A DNA stretch of 7,424 bases from Deltaproteobacteria bacterium RBG_13_61_14. Its GTDB lineage: Bacteria; RBG-13-61-14. Position numbers and translations under genes: made by a program. The stretch is taken from NCBI GenBank assembly GCA_001797815.1, contig MGQK01000046.1:21189-28612 (forward strand), given 5' to 3'. Below, piece by piece: positions 1 through 5,812 of this stretch. Below the pieces are notes generated by a model. The model saw only the letters and a program-made list of their open reading frames with translations, was not told the origin of the DNA and did no database searches. Each line of letters opens with the position of its first letter. Position 1 is the first letter of the stretch.

Positions 1-1
1 G

Positions 2-556
2 ACTCTTACCGCCCTGCCCCTGCTTTGGCCGGACTTTGCCCTTTCCGCTCCCATCGTGGCCCTGTTGGGCTCGACCTCGGTGCTTCGCCAGGTGCACCAG
101 GTCCTGGGATTGATCTCGGCCTTGCTTCTTCTCGGCTGGCTCTGGAAAGTTTCCCGGGAGATCGTCTCCCTGGCCGCGTTCCGCCGAATGGGACGGATGA
201 TCCTGGCCCTGAAAAGCCCGCGCACGCTCTGGGCGATTACCTCGGTCCCGGCCCCGGGCGAGGAAGACCTGTTTCGGGTTTCCTCCAGCGACCTTTTCAG
301 CTTGCTGATCTTTCCGGCGCTCTTGGTGGCTTTGGCCGGAGGATGGCTCTGGTGGGACCGCGCGTCTCTGGCCTTGCTCCCCAAGTGGGCGCTGGACAGT
401 TTGCTGGCAGCCCACGGCCTCGGCGGACTTCTGGTTTTTATCTGGGTGGTTTTCATCTATGGCGGACTGGTCCTGCTTCGGCCCTGGCTTCTGCGAGAGG
501 CTCGACCGGCTCGGGTCGCTGCTTCGGTCCCGGAGAAAGCCGATGCGCTGGAATAA
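2..556 (+). CDS. Cytochrome b-like integral membrane protein, C-terminal part (5' end outside window)
   Basis: The frame is open from the window edge to the TAA at 554-556, giving 184 codons. A GTG at 56 could serve as a start, but the residues before it (LPLLWPDFALSAP) look like ordinary membrane-protein sequence, so the gene probably begins upstream. About three hydrophobic helices are visible, near in-window residues 32-50, 101-118 and 138-158. Two of them carry a histidine near one end (VHQVLGL, codon 32; AAHGLGG, codon 138), as heme b ligands do in the cytochrome b561/formate dehydrogenase gamma superfamily. Family membership is inferred from this pattern and from the three multiheme cytochrome genes that follow. 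Its expected role is quinol or quinone exchange with periplasmic c-hemes. The last 14 bases overlap the next gene. It could instead be an unrelated membrane anchor. Confidence 0.65.
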   Translation, partial: TLTALPLLWPDFALSAPIVALLGSTSVLRQVHQVLGLISALLLLGWLWKVSREIVSLAAFRRMGRMILALKSPRTLWAITSVPAPGEEDLFRVSSSDLFSLLIFPALLVALAGGWLWWDRASLALLPKWALDSLLAAHGLGGLLVFIWVVFIYGGLVLLRPWLLREARPARVAASVPEKADALE

Positions 557-983
557 GGTCTGGCTTGGGCTCAGCGCCTTGGCCCTGTTGGGGCTTCTCG
601 GCTGCCAGCGGCCGGCTGCGGAAACTCCGCTCCACCCTGGGCCCGGGTGGCTGCTCGATGCGGAGAGCTATTATGCCTCGGCGCACGGCGGCCTGGAATG
701 CACGGAATGTCACCAGGAGATGATGGAAGAGGATGAAGCTTATCCGCACGGGGTGGCGCCTCTGACGCGGGATTATGAATTTGACCAGAAAGCCTGCCAG
801 CGGTGTCACGCCGAGGCCTTTCGGCGGGCCAGCCTGGGGGTCCATGCCCAGGCCGCGGAGCAGGAGCAACGCGCCCGCCAAGGAGGGATGAACCCGGCTT
901 CCTTCTCCCGTTTCGGCGTCTTGGCGCCCCGCTGTCCCGATTGTCATCCGATGCATCAACGGTCGCCCCAAGGAGAGGAATGA
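543..983 (+). CDS. Triheme c-type cytochrome lipoprotein
   Basis: This 146-residue protein has a lipoprotein signal (MRWNKVW, hydrophobic stretch, lipobox LLGC with Cys21). It should be exported, lipidated and membrane-anchored on the periplasmic side or at the outer membrane. Three CxxCH heme c attachment sites lie at residues 53-57 (CTECH), 85-89 (CQRCH) and 131-135 (CPDCH). Extra histidines, including H48 in SAHGG just before the first site, are candidate axial ligands. The ATG at 543 is chosen because a GGAG at 532-535 lies 7 bases upstream and because it places the signal peptide at the N terminus; longer in-frame starts would bury it. The protein resembles the first half of the next gene product (shared W-x-LDAE-x-Y-x-x-S-x-HG pattern). 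Role inferred: short-range electron carrier for the membrane complex encoded around it. Assignment as a heme protein is firm; the redox partner is unknown. Confidence 0.9.
   Translation: MRWNKVWLGLSALALLGLLGCQRPAAETPLHPGPGWLLDAESYYASAHGGLECTECHQEMMEEDEAYPHGVAPLTRDYEFDQKACQRCHAEAFRRASLGVHAQAAEQEQRARQGGMNPASFSRFGVLAPRCPDCHPMHQRSPQGEE
971..978 (+). promoter_or_regulatory. Shine-Dalgarno sequence for the hexaheme lipoprotein gene
   Basis: The purine run AGGAGAGG lies inside the last codons of the triheme gene. It is 4 bases from the ATG at 980 when AGGAG is used, and 7 bases from the ATG at 986 when GAGG is used. This favours 986 as the main start, although 980 overlaps the upstream TGA as ATGA, the usual layout of translational coupling. 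Confidence 0.6.
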
Positions 984-985
984 TC

Positions 986-1624
986 ATGGAAATTGCCTTG
1001 CGACGAAGATGGCGAATCGGCCTGGCCGGGGCGGCGCTCGCGCTGGGCCTGGCTTCGTGTCAGGTCTCCGGTCCCGCGCCTCGGCCCGAGCGGTCCTCAT
1101 GGTTTCTGGACGCCGAACGTTACCGCCATTCCGTTCACGGCCGGGTCTCCTGCCCCCAATGCCACGTGGACCTGGAGACGCCGGGTCTGCGGGTGCTGGA
1201 AGCGCACGGCAGGAAATTGACCCGGCAATACTTTGTCCCGCCCCTGGAAGGATGCAAGAATTGTCACCCTTACGTGTTTGACCAATATCAGGGAGGCTCT
1301 CACGCTGCGGCCCTGACCCAGCTGGCCACGGGTATGCCCCGCTGCCCGGATTGCCATTCCGCCCATTATGGGCAGCGCTTGCAAAATCGTCAGGAAGCGA
1401 CCGCCTTGCAACTCCAAACCTGCGGGTCTTGTCATCCCGAGCAGACCGAAGGCCTAGTCAAGGGCCGCCACCATCCGGAACATGCCTTGGCCGACGGCTT
1501 TACCTGTGGGACCTGCCACGACGTCCATGCGGCCAAGCCTTTGACTTTGGTGATCCGGGACCAGCCGGAGTGCCGGCAATGCCACGCTCCAAATCAGGAA
1601 GGGACAAGCCATGAAGCGCAATAA
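986..1624 (+). CDS. Hexaheme c-type cytochrome lipoprotein
   Basis: From the ATG at 986 this is a 212-residue exported lipoprotein: basic N terminus, hydrophobic segment, lipobox LASC with Cys25. Six CxxCH sites are at residues 56-60, 90-94, 120-124, 146-150, 174-178 and 196-200. Nearby histidines in HG, HA and HH contexts (H51, H74, H106, H127, H162, H163, H166, H181) could supply sixth ligands for bis-His hemes. Heme density is about one per 31 mature residues, typical of small periplasmic electron-wire cytochromes. An in-frame ATG at 980 is the alternative start and adds two residues. The N-terminal half is similar to the preceding triheme protein, so the pair likely arose by duplication. 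It overlaps the following gene by 14 bases. Its likely role is electron transfer between the membrane subunits and a periplasmic or outer-membrane partner; the direction is unknown. Confidence 0.9.
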   Translation: MEIALRRRWRIGLAGAALALGLASCQVSGPAPRPERSSWFLDAERYRHSVHGRVSCPQCHVDLETPGLRVLEAHGRKLTRQYFVPPLEGCKNCHPYVFDQYQGGSHAAALTQLATGMPRCPDCHSAHYGQRLQNRQEATALQLQTCGSCHPEQTEGLVKGRHHPEHALADGFTCGTCHDVHAAKPLTLVIRDQPECRQCHAPNQEGTSHEAQ

Positions 1625-3140
1625 AGGATCATGGTGCCGGATTTTTACCGGCGCGATCATACTCCTCCTGGGGCTCCCCATCAGCCCGGCCTCGACGCGG
1701 GCGCAGGAGCAGTCCAGTCCGCCGGCGGAAGAGGGCGTCCCGGTTTTGCCGGGGCTGGACCTCCAACCCTCAGGCGAAGCCCCGGGCCCGGCTGGACGTC
1801 GGCCTCGCCGCCAGCCGCGGCAAGTACGGCCCAGCCAGCGCCAGCGGCCGACCCCGGCGGGACGGACGCCCAGGATGGAGCGCGGGGCGGGAAAGCTCTG
1901 GATGCGGGAAATGGGCCAGCAAGATTGTTGGGCCTGTCATCGCCTGCCCAACCTAGAGACCGCAACCGGCAACCAGGAGATCATTTTTTCCTGCCTGAAT
2001 TGCCATCGCAACGAGGAAAATTTAGGCAAGGTCAGCGGGAGCAAGGGGTTCGCGCTCCACGTGGACTACAACCATTATCGTTCAAGCACTCACGGGCGGA
2101 TTGCCTGCATTTCCTGCCACGACCAGGTGGCCCGGCTGCCCCACAGCGAGATCGGGCCCCTGGCCTGCGCCTCCTGCCACCGCGGCTTTGCCTGCCCGGT
2201 CGCCGGCGAGGCCCACCCGGGCATGGAGTGCGCCTTATGCCACGTGGAAGGCAACGTCATCAAGGCCAGCGGGTATCAGGACCCCGTCACCGGCCTGTTC
2301 GTGGCCTTTCCCCGGGCCAAGGTGCAGGTGGACGACAACAACCGCGACCGGGAGCATGATTTTACCAACTCCAAGCCCTGTGCCACCTGCCATAGCCTGG
2401 GCAATGCCCTGGGCGCGCCCTTCCCCAGGCTCTTCACCCTGGCACCCTGGCTCGCGGCCGCCTCTCTTCTGGGCCTGCTCGGGCTCTTGCTCCGGATCCA
2501 GCGCTCGCTGCGGCAACTGGCCAAGGACCAAGCCCGCGGCCCCTGGATCACCCTGGTCCGAGGCCTGCGCCGGATCACTCTGGGCCCGGGCGAGCGCGAA
2601 TTCCTGCGCATCGTGGCCGCCGACCTGATCCTTTGCCGGCGCTACTGGCGCGAGAGCGTCGGACGCGGCCTGGCCATGATCCTGTTCACCATCCCCTTCC
2701 TGATCATCCTCACCCTGCAAGCCCTTAAAGCCTGGGCTGCGTCGTTGGGCCTGGCTTCCGGCTGGATCGTGCGCCTGACCCATGACCCTTCTCCCCTGGT
2801 CCTGGACTGGCTGACCGTGCTCACCGGCCTGGCCCTGGCCGGAGTGGTCCTCAGCCTGCTCTTGCCCAAGCGGCCGGACAAGAACCTGACCGCAGCCACT
2901 CCCGGGGATCAGCCCTGGCTGGCCTTATCCATCCTTTTCTTCCTCCTCAGCACCCTCTACTCGCTCACCCATCCCATGCCCGCCTTCCCGCCGCTCCAAA
3001 GTCTGCTGGGGATCGGCTGGTTCCTGGGCAAACTGGGCACACTCATCAGCCTCGCCCTGGTGCCCTGGTCCGCGGATTTCCTGGGCGACTGGGCCGAGCC
3101 GCTGGCCGAGCGCATTGCGCAAGCGGCGGGGGAAAAATGA
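1611..3140 (+). CDS. Hexaheme cytochrome c fused to a five-helix membrane domain
   Basis: This 509-residue protein has a Sec-type signal peptide (residues 1-31, probable cleavage after STRA). A Pro/Arg/Gln-rich low-complexity linker follows (about 33-95). A heme domain comes next, with CxxCH at 106-110, 128-132, 166-170, 186-190, 207-211 and 257-261. Five predicted membrane helices end the protein, near 277-296, 353-372, 398-418, 435-453 and 465-486. The 297-352 loop is rich in Arg/Lys, so by the positive-inside rule it is cytoplasmic and the hemes are periplasmic. The spacing of helices 3 and 4 around a short polar loop (PKRPDKNL to GDQPW) faintly resembles NarI/HdrE/DsrM-type quinone-reactive subunits. 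However, only H391 and H454 are seen in that half, so a diheme b site is doubtful. The start has a purine-rich site at 1596-1604. Inferred role: membrane anchor and electron entry or exit point of the cytochrome complex. It is the last gene of the block. Confidence 0.88.
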   Translation: MKRNKGSWCRIFTGAIILLLGLPISPASTRAQEQSSPPAEEGVPVLPGLDLQPSGEAPGPAGRRPRRQPRQVRPSQRQRPTPAGRTPRMERGAGKLWMREMGQQDCWACHRLPNLETATGNQEIIFSCLNCHRNEENLGKVSGSKGFALHVDYNHYRSSTHGRIACISCHDQVARLPHSEIGPLACASCHRGFACPVAGEAHPGMECALCHVEGNVIKASGYQDPVTGLFVAFPRAKVQVDDNNRDREHDFTNSKPCATCHSLGNALGAPFPRLFTLAPWLAAASLLGLLGLLLRIQRSLRQLAKDQARGPWITLVRGLRRITLGPGEREFLRIVAADLILCRRYWRESVGRGLAMILFTIPFLIILTLQALKAWAASLGLASGWIVRLTHDPSPLVLDWLTVLTGLALAGVVLSLLLPKRPDKNLTAATPGDQPWLALSILFFLLSTLYSLTHPMPAFPPLQSLLGIGWFLGKLGTLISLALVPWSADFLGDWAEPLAERIAQAAGEK

Positions 3141-3228
3141 ACCTCAAAGGGGGAAAAATTATAAACCTAAGAGAGGAGCGGTAAGCCAATCACTTGCCGG
3201 CCTTCATTGCAGGAGCAATTCAGAATTT

Positions 3229-3350
3229 AACACGAAGGCACAAAGACACTAAAAGAAAAAATTTACCTCTCCTTCTTGGCCATGCGCCAAGCTGGTCGGT
3301 GGGGGATTAAGCCTGCCGCCTCACCCTTTGTGTCTTTGTGCCTTCGTGTT
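3229..3350. repeat. Inverted-repeat element in the convergent intergenic region
   Basis: The arms at 3229-3249 and 3330-3350 are perfect 21-bp reverse complements (core CACGAAGGCACAAAGACAC) separated by 80 bp. They lie in the 234-bp gap between the convergent stop codons at 3140 and 3375. The interior is AT-rich on the left and has no coding potential that I can see. Repeats built on 'cacgaaggcacaaagacac' are, to my knowledge, scattered between genes in many bacterial genomes. This could be a non-autonomous mobile element, or it could act as an RNA hairpin between the two transcripts. Confidence 0.7.
3275..3291 (-). terminator. Small hairpin, possible weak terminator of the minus-strand operon
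   Basis: CTTGGC and GCCAAG form a 6-bp stem with a 5-base loop. Read on the minus strand, a TTTTTT run follows about 13 bases after the stem. That is farther than in a standard intrinsic terminator, so the call is weak. No better terminator is visible for either transcript. Confidence 0.25.
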
Positions 3351-3374
3351 TAATAAAACTTTCTCTCAACGGCA

Positions 3375-3773
3375 CTATTCTTCGAGCAGCTCGATCAAGA
3401 CCCCGTTAAAACCCTTGGGGTGCAGGAAGGCGACCTTGTGCCCGCCGGCGCCGATGCGCGGCTCCTGGTCAATCACCGGCGCGCCCTTGGCCTTCATCTC
3501 TTCCAGGGCTTTCTTGATGTTATCCACCTGGAAGCAGATGTGATGGATGCCCTCGCCCCGCTTGTCCAGGAACTTGCCGATGGCGCTGTCCGGAGTGGTC
3601 GGCTCCAACAACTCCACCTTGCTCTCGCCCACCTTGAACATGGCCACCCGCACCTTCTGCTCCGCCACCTCCTCCTCACCCACCTTCACGAGCCCCAGCA
3701 CCGACCCCCACAGTCCCTCCGACTGGGTCAGGCTCTGCACCGCAATCCCCAGGTGATTAATCTTTCCGATCAT
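3375..3773 (-). CDS. mce: Methylmalonyl-CoA epimerase-like VOC protein
   Basis: This complete 132-residue protein of the vicinal-oxygen-chelate superfamily has two beta-alpha-beta-beta-beta modules, at about residues 3-57 and 76-130. It carries signatures seen in methylmalonyl-CoA epimerases: INHLGIAV at the N terminus, KVELLEP, GEGIHHICFQVDNI in the middle, and FLHPKGFNGVLIEL at the end. Candidate metal ligands by analogy with the family are H7, E54, H77 or H78, and E128. The family interconverts (2S)- and (2R)-methylmalonyl-CoA in propionate and branched-chain or odd-chain acid metabolism, in the cytoplasm. The start is supported by AAGGAGG at 3782-3788, 8 bases upstream. It is the last gene of the minus-strand block, 50 bases after the LolA-like gene. 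No mutase or carboxylase gene is in the window, so the pathway link is inferred. Another VOC activity is less likely given the motifs. Confidence 0.85.
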   Translation of the reverse strand: MIGKINHLGIAVQSLTQSEGLWGSVLGLVKVGEEEVAEQKVRVAMFKVGESKVELLEPTTPDSAIGKFLDKRGEGIHHICFQVDNIKKALEEMKAKGAPVIDQEPRIGAGGHKVAFLHPKGFNGVLIELLEE

Positions 3774-3823
3774 CTTTTCATCCTCCTTGACTATTTGGGA
3801 TCGATGACAACTTTAAAATAAGA

Positions 3824-4525
3824 TCAAGGCTGTTTCTGCGCAGGGGGCATCCCCATTCCCGGCCCCATGGGCATGTTGCTCATGTCCTGCACCTGAAAGC
3901 CTGCCGGCACCTGGAAGGTGCTCTCGGCAATCTTCTTGTCGAACTCCAGGTTGATCAGGTCCATGGTCGCCTTTTTCTGCTGGCTCTGGCCCGGCAAAAT
4001 CACCCACCGCCGGATCATGCTGTCCCCGGAGATGTAAATCAATACTTTATCTTTTGTCTGTAAGTTGCTGATTTCTTTGACCTTGCAACTCTGCCCCCGA
4101 ACGGTTTCGCTCCCCTTGTCCTTAATGCTATAACCTTGCTGATGGGCCGCCTGATAACTGAGCCAATCCGGTTCCACCACCATCCACATAAACGGAAACA
4201 TCATCCCGGCCATGCCGCTCTCTTTGGAAAATTTGATCGCGATCTTTTCCTCCGAATTTAAAAGATAGGAGGCGTCCCCGGTCTGGAGCATTTCCGCCGT
4301 GGTCTTCTTCTTGCCGGCCTCCTCGCCCTCGACCTTGAGCCGGCTCTTGCCCCCCTGCTCCTGGTAGTCAAAGGCCATGGCCGGCTCGCCCTCGGTCGCA
4401 ATCTCCAGGCGATACGAGATCGAGCTGTGTTTCAAAAGCTTCTTGGCCGCCTCGGTCTGCGCCAGCGCAGTTGCGGCCAGGCCGAAAAGCATCCCCAGAC
4501 CGATGGTCATCACCTTCTTTTTCAT
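3824..4525 (-). CDS. Exported LolA-like (outer-membrane lipoprotein sorting fold) protein with Met-rich tail
   Basis: This 233-residue protein has a clear signal peptide (MKKKVMTIGLGMLFGLAATALA, cleavage near 22/23 before QTEAAKK), so it acts in the periplasm. The body alternates short beta-type segments (ISYRLEIATEG, KSRLKVEGE, ASYLLNSEEKIAIKF, then GQSCKVKEIS and KVLIYISGDSMIRRWVIL). This is the pattern of LolA/outer-membrane lipoprotein-sorting-like folds, which bind lipid or lipoprotein in a half-barrel. Family membership is inferred from layout, not from a catalytic motif. The tail from 215 is rich in methionine (M215, M218, M220, M224, M226) with Pro and Gly. The ATG at 4525 is chosen because AAAGGA at 4534-4539 lies 8 bases upstream and because it starts the signal peptide; an in-frame ATG at 4606 would overlap the upstream gene and bury the signal. 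The gap to the upstream Fe-S gene is 61 bases. The specific role is unknown. Confidence 0.8.
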   Translation of the reverse strand: MKKKVMTIGLGMLFGLAATALAQTEAAKKLLKHSSISYRLEIATEGEPAMAFDYQEQGGKSRLKVEGEEAGKKKTTAEMLQTGDASYLLNSEEKIAIKFSKESGMAGMMFPFMWMVVEPDWLSYQAAHQQGYSIKDKGSETVRGQSCKVKEISNLQTKDKVLIYISGDSMIRRWVILPGQSQQKKATMDLINLEFDKKIAESTFQVPAGFQVQDMSNMPMGPGMGMPPAQKQP

Positions 4526-4586
4526 GGGCGTGATCCTTTCTCTTCCAAGTCTCGATAAATGGCTATCGTTTCCATTGATTCTAGCC

Positions 4587-5717
4587 TCAATCCAGCCGGC
4601 CGGCAATCAGGTCCGCAAGAGGGATGACTTCGAGCCTTTTCCCGCCGGCCCGGGAAAGCGAGTCCTGACAGTAAGGACAAGCCGTCACCAGTGCCTGGAC
4701 CCCGGTCGCCCGCGCCTCTTGGATCCGCTCGCGCGAGGCGAAGCGCCAAAGCTCAGGCGCGACCTCCAAGGCAAAACTCCCGCCGCCGCAGCAGTAAGCC
4801 GACTCGCCCGACCGCTCAATCTCCCGAAGCTCAAGGCCAGGGACTTGCTCCAGCACCTGGCGCAGGACTTCGCCCCGCTCGAGATAGCGGGTCAGGTGGC
4901 AGGGGTCGTGCAGGGAGACCGAGAGCTCAGGTCCGGTTTCAGCCAGGCCGATCCTGCCCTCTTCCAGCAACTCCGCGATCCATTCGCTCAAGTGGATGAC
5001 CTCCGGCTTGAGCTCGCCGGCTTCCAGGTAGTCGTTGACCAGGGTGGAAGTGCAGTGCGGGCAGAGCGTGATGATCCGCTCGGCTCCGGCCGCGTTCAGC
5101 CGTGCGATGGTCTTTTCTGCCAGGCGGATAAAAAGCTCCGGGTCGCCCAGCTCCAGAGCCGGGTTGCCGCAGCAAGGCTCGTCCTCCAAAACCGAAACCT
5201 TCGCCCCGGCCCGGTGCACGATTTTCAGCACCCCATCCAAAGCACTCTGGCTCAGCTTGAACCGGCACCCTAAAAAGAGCAAAGCTTCTACCTCGTTCGA
5301 TTCCGCCGCCAATGTTAAGTTCGGGGCCTGACCCCATGTTAAGTTCCCCTTGGTGCGAAGGTTTTCCAGAAGCCGGTGATGGGCGGCGTTGGCATAGACC
5401 CCGTGGCTCACCAGCCAGGCGCGCAGGTCGCGGATAAAATGAATGGTCTCGAACCCGGGCGGGCACATGGTGGCACAGGCATGGCAGAGCGTGCAGTGCA
5501 TGGCGACCTTTGCCGCCTCCAGCGTGGGCGCGACCTTGCCCTCGAGCACGCCTTGGGCCGTGTAGCCCTTGCCCCCGCCGGAATAGGCGAAGAAGCCCAG
5601 GTGATCAAACGAGGGGCAGACCGGGAGCTCGGGCCGGTCGCGGACCGTGGTGCAGGCCCGGCAGCGGTTGCAGGTGTAGAGGTAAGTGGCGTAGTCGGCG
5701 TCGCGGCTGAGCGGCAT
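4587..5717 (-). CDS. Fe-S oxidoreductase with two CCG domains (GlcF/HdrD type)
   Basis: This 376-residue cytoplasmic or membrane-associated electron-transfer subunit has two [4Fe-4S] motifs at the N terminus: C16-x2-C19-x2-C22 with C34, and C75-x2-C78-x2-C81-x3-C85. Two cysteine-rich domains follow. The first runs C151, C182-C183-G, C219-x2-C222; the second runs C273 (HDPCH), C309-C310-G, C347-x2-C350. This matches the glycolate oxidase GlcF, heterodisulfide reductase HdrD and LutA class. In such proteins the clusters carry electrons from a flavoprotein to quinone, heme or thiol acceptors. The neighbouring FAD-linked oxidase gene is the expected partner. The ATG at 5717 has AAAGGAGG at 5728-5735, 10 bases upstream. 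Residues about 124-136 (GNLTWGQAPNLTL) are encoded by a REP-like repeat inserted in frame in the linker before the first CCG domain. All cluster-binding cysteines remain, so the protein may still work. Confidence 0.92.
   Translation of the reverse strand: MPLSRDADYATYLYTCNRCRACTTVRDRPELPVCPSFDHLGFFAYSGGGKGYTAQGVLEGKVAPTLEAAKVAMHCTLCHACATMCPPGFETIHFIRDLRAWLVSHGVYANAAHHRLLENLRTKGNLTWGQAPNLTLAAESNEVEALLFLGCRFKLSQSALDGVLKIVHRAGAKVSVLEDEPCCGNPALELGDPELFIRLAEKTIARLNAAGAERIITLCPHCTSTLVNDYLEAGELKPEVIHLSEWIAELLEEGRIGLAETGPELSVSLHDPCHLTRYLERGEVLRQVLEQVPGLELREIERSGESAYCCGGGSFALEVAPELWRFASRERIQEARATGVQALVTACPYCQDSLSRAGGKRLEVIPLADLIAGRLD
5312..5350. repeat. REP-like element inside the Fe-S oxidoreductase gene
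   Basis: An 11-bp direct repeat ATGTTAAGTTC at 5312-5322 and 5336-5346 flanks a 13-bp core GGGGCCTGACCCC (5323-5335), followed by CCC. Read on the minus strand the core is GGGGTCAGGCCCC, sharing GGGGTCAG with the intergenic element at 5735-5806. The translated piece, about 13 residues, keeps the frame and lies between the ferredoxin-like part and the first CCG domain. From memory, repeats of this form are dispersed in many genomes and are associated with REP-type (RAYT) transposition; no transposase gene is present here. Confidence 0.75.
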
Positions 5718-5727
5718 CGTTAAAAAC

Positions 5728-5735
5728 CCTCCTTT
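5728..5735 (-). promoter_or_regulatory. Strong Shine-Dalgarno sequence directly beside the REP element
   Basis: AAAGGAGG on the minus strand, 10 bases before the ATG at 5717, fixes the start of the Fe-S oxidoreductase. Its outermost base is also the first base of the 5735-5806 repeat, so that element ends exactly at the ribosome-binding site. Confidence 0.75.
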
Positions 5736-5806
5736 GGGGTCAGGTCTTCACATTTCACATTCCCCTTATGCAGAATAGTAAAGTTTCAAGTGAAGCTCTG
5801 ACCCCA
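5735..5806. repeat. REP-like inverted-repeat element between the oxidase and Fe-S genes
   Basis: The ends are an imperfect 18-bp inverted repeat: TGGGGTCAGGTCTTCACA at 5735-5752 and the reverse complement of TGGGGTCAGAGCTTCACT at 5789-5806, differing at three positions. The element is about 72 bp and takes up most of the 95-bp gap, starting 6 bases after the oxidase stop codon. It could fold into a long hairpin in the shared mRNA, which in other operons can protect the upstream message. It carries no gene. Confidence 0.75.
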
Positions 5807-5812
5807 TTAAAC

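Noticed and set aside
25-723. Plus-strand open frame of 232 codons in a different frame at the window start
   Set aside because: It is Gly/Pro/Arg-rich without motifs and conflicts with two better-supported genes in the same region.
453-971. Minus-strand open frame opposite the triheme cytochrome
   Set aside because: It is antisense to a gene with three CxxCH sites and a lipobox, and shows no motif of its own.
3141-3374. Possible small RNA or short gene in the convergent gap
   Set aside because: I saw no promoter, no good start with ribosome-binding site and no conserved RNA structure beyond the inverted repeat and small hairpin.
4377-5273. Plus-strand open frame (298 codons) opposite the Fe-S oxidoreductase and LolA-like genes
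   Set aside because: It spans two genes on the other strand that have firm motifs or a signal peptide, and shows no family signature.
5312-5350. Short direct repeat considered as a CRISPR or tandem-repeat array
   Set aside because: There are only two 11-bp copies, with a palindromic core between them and no spacer series, so it fits a REP-like unit instead.
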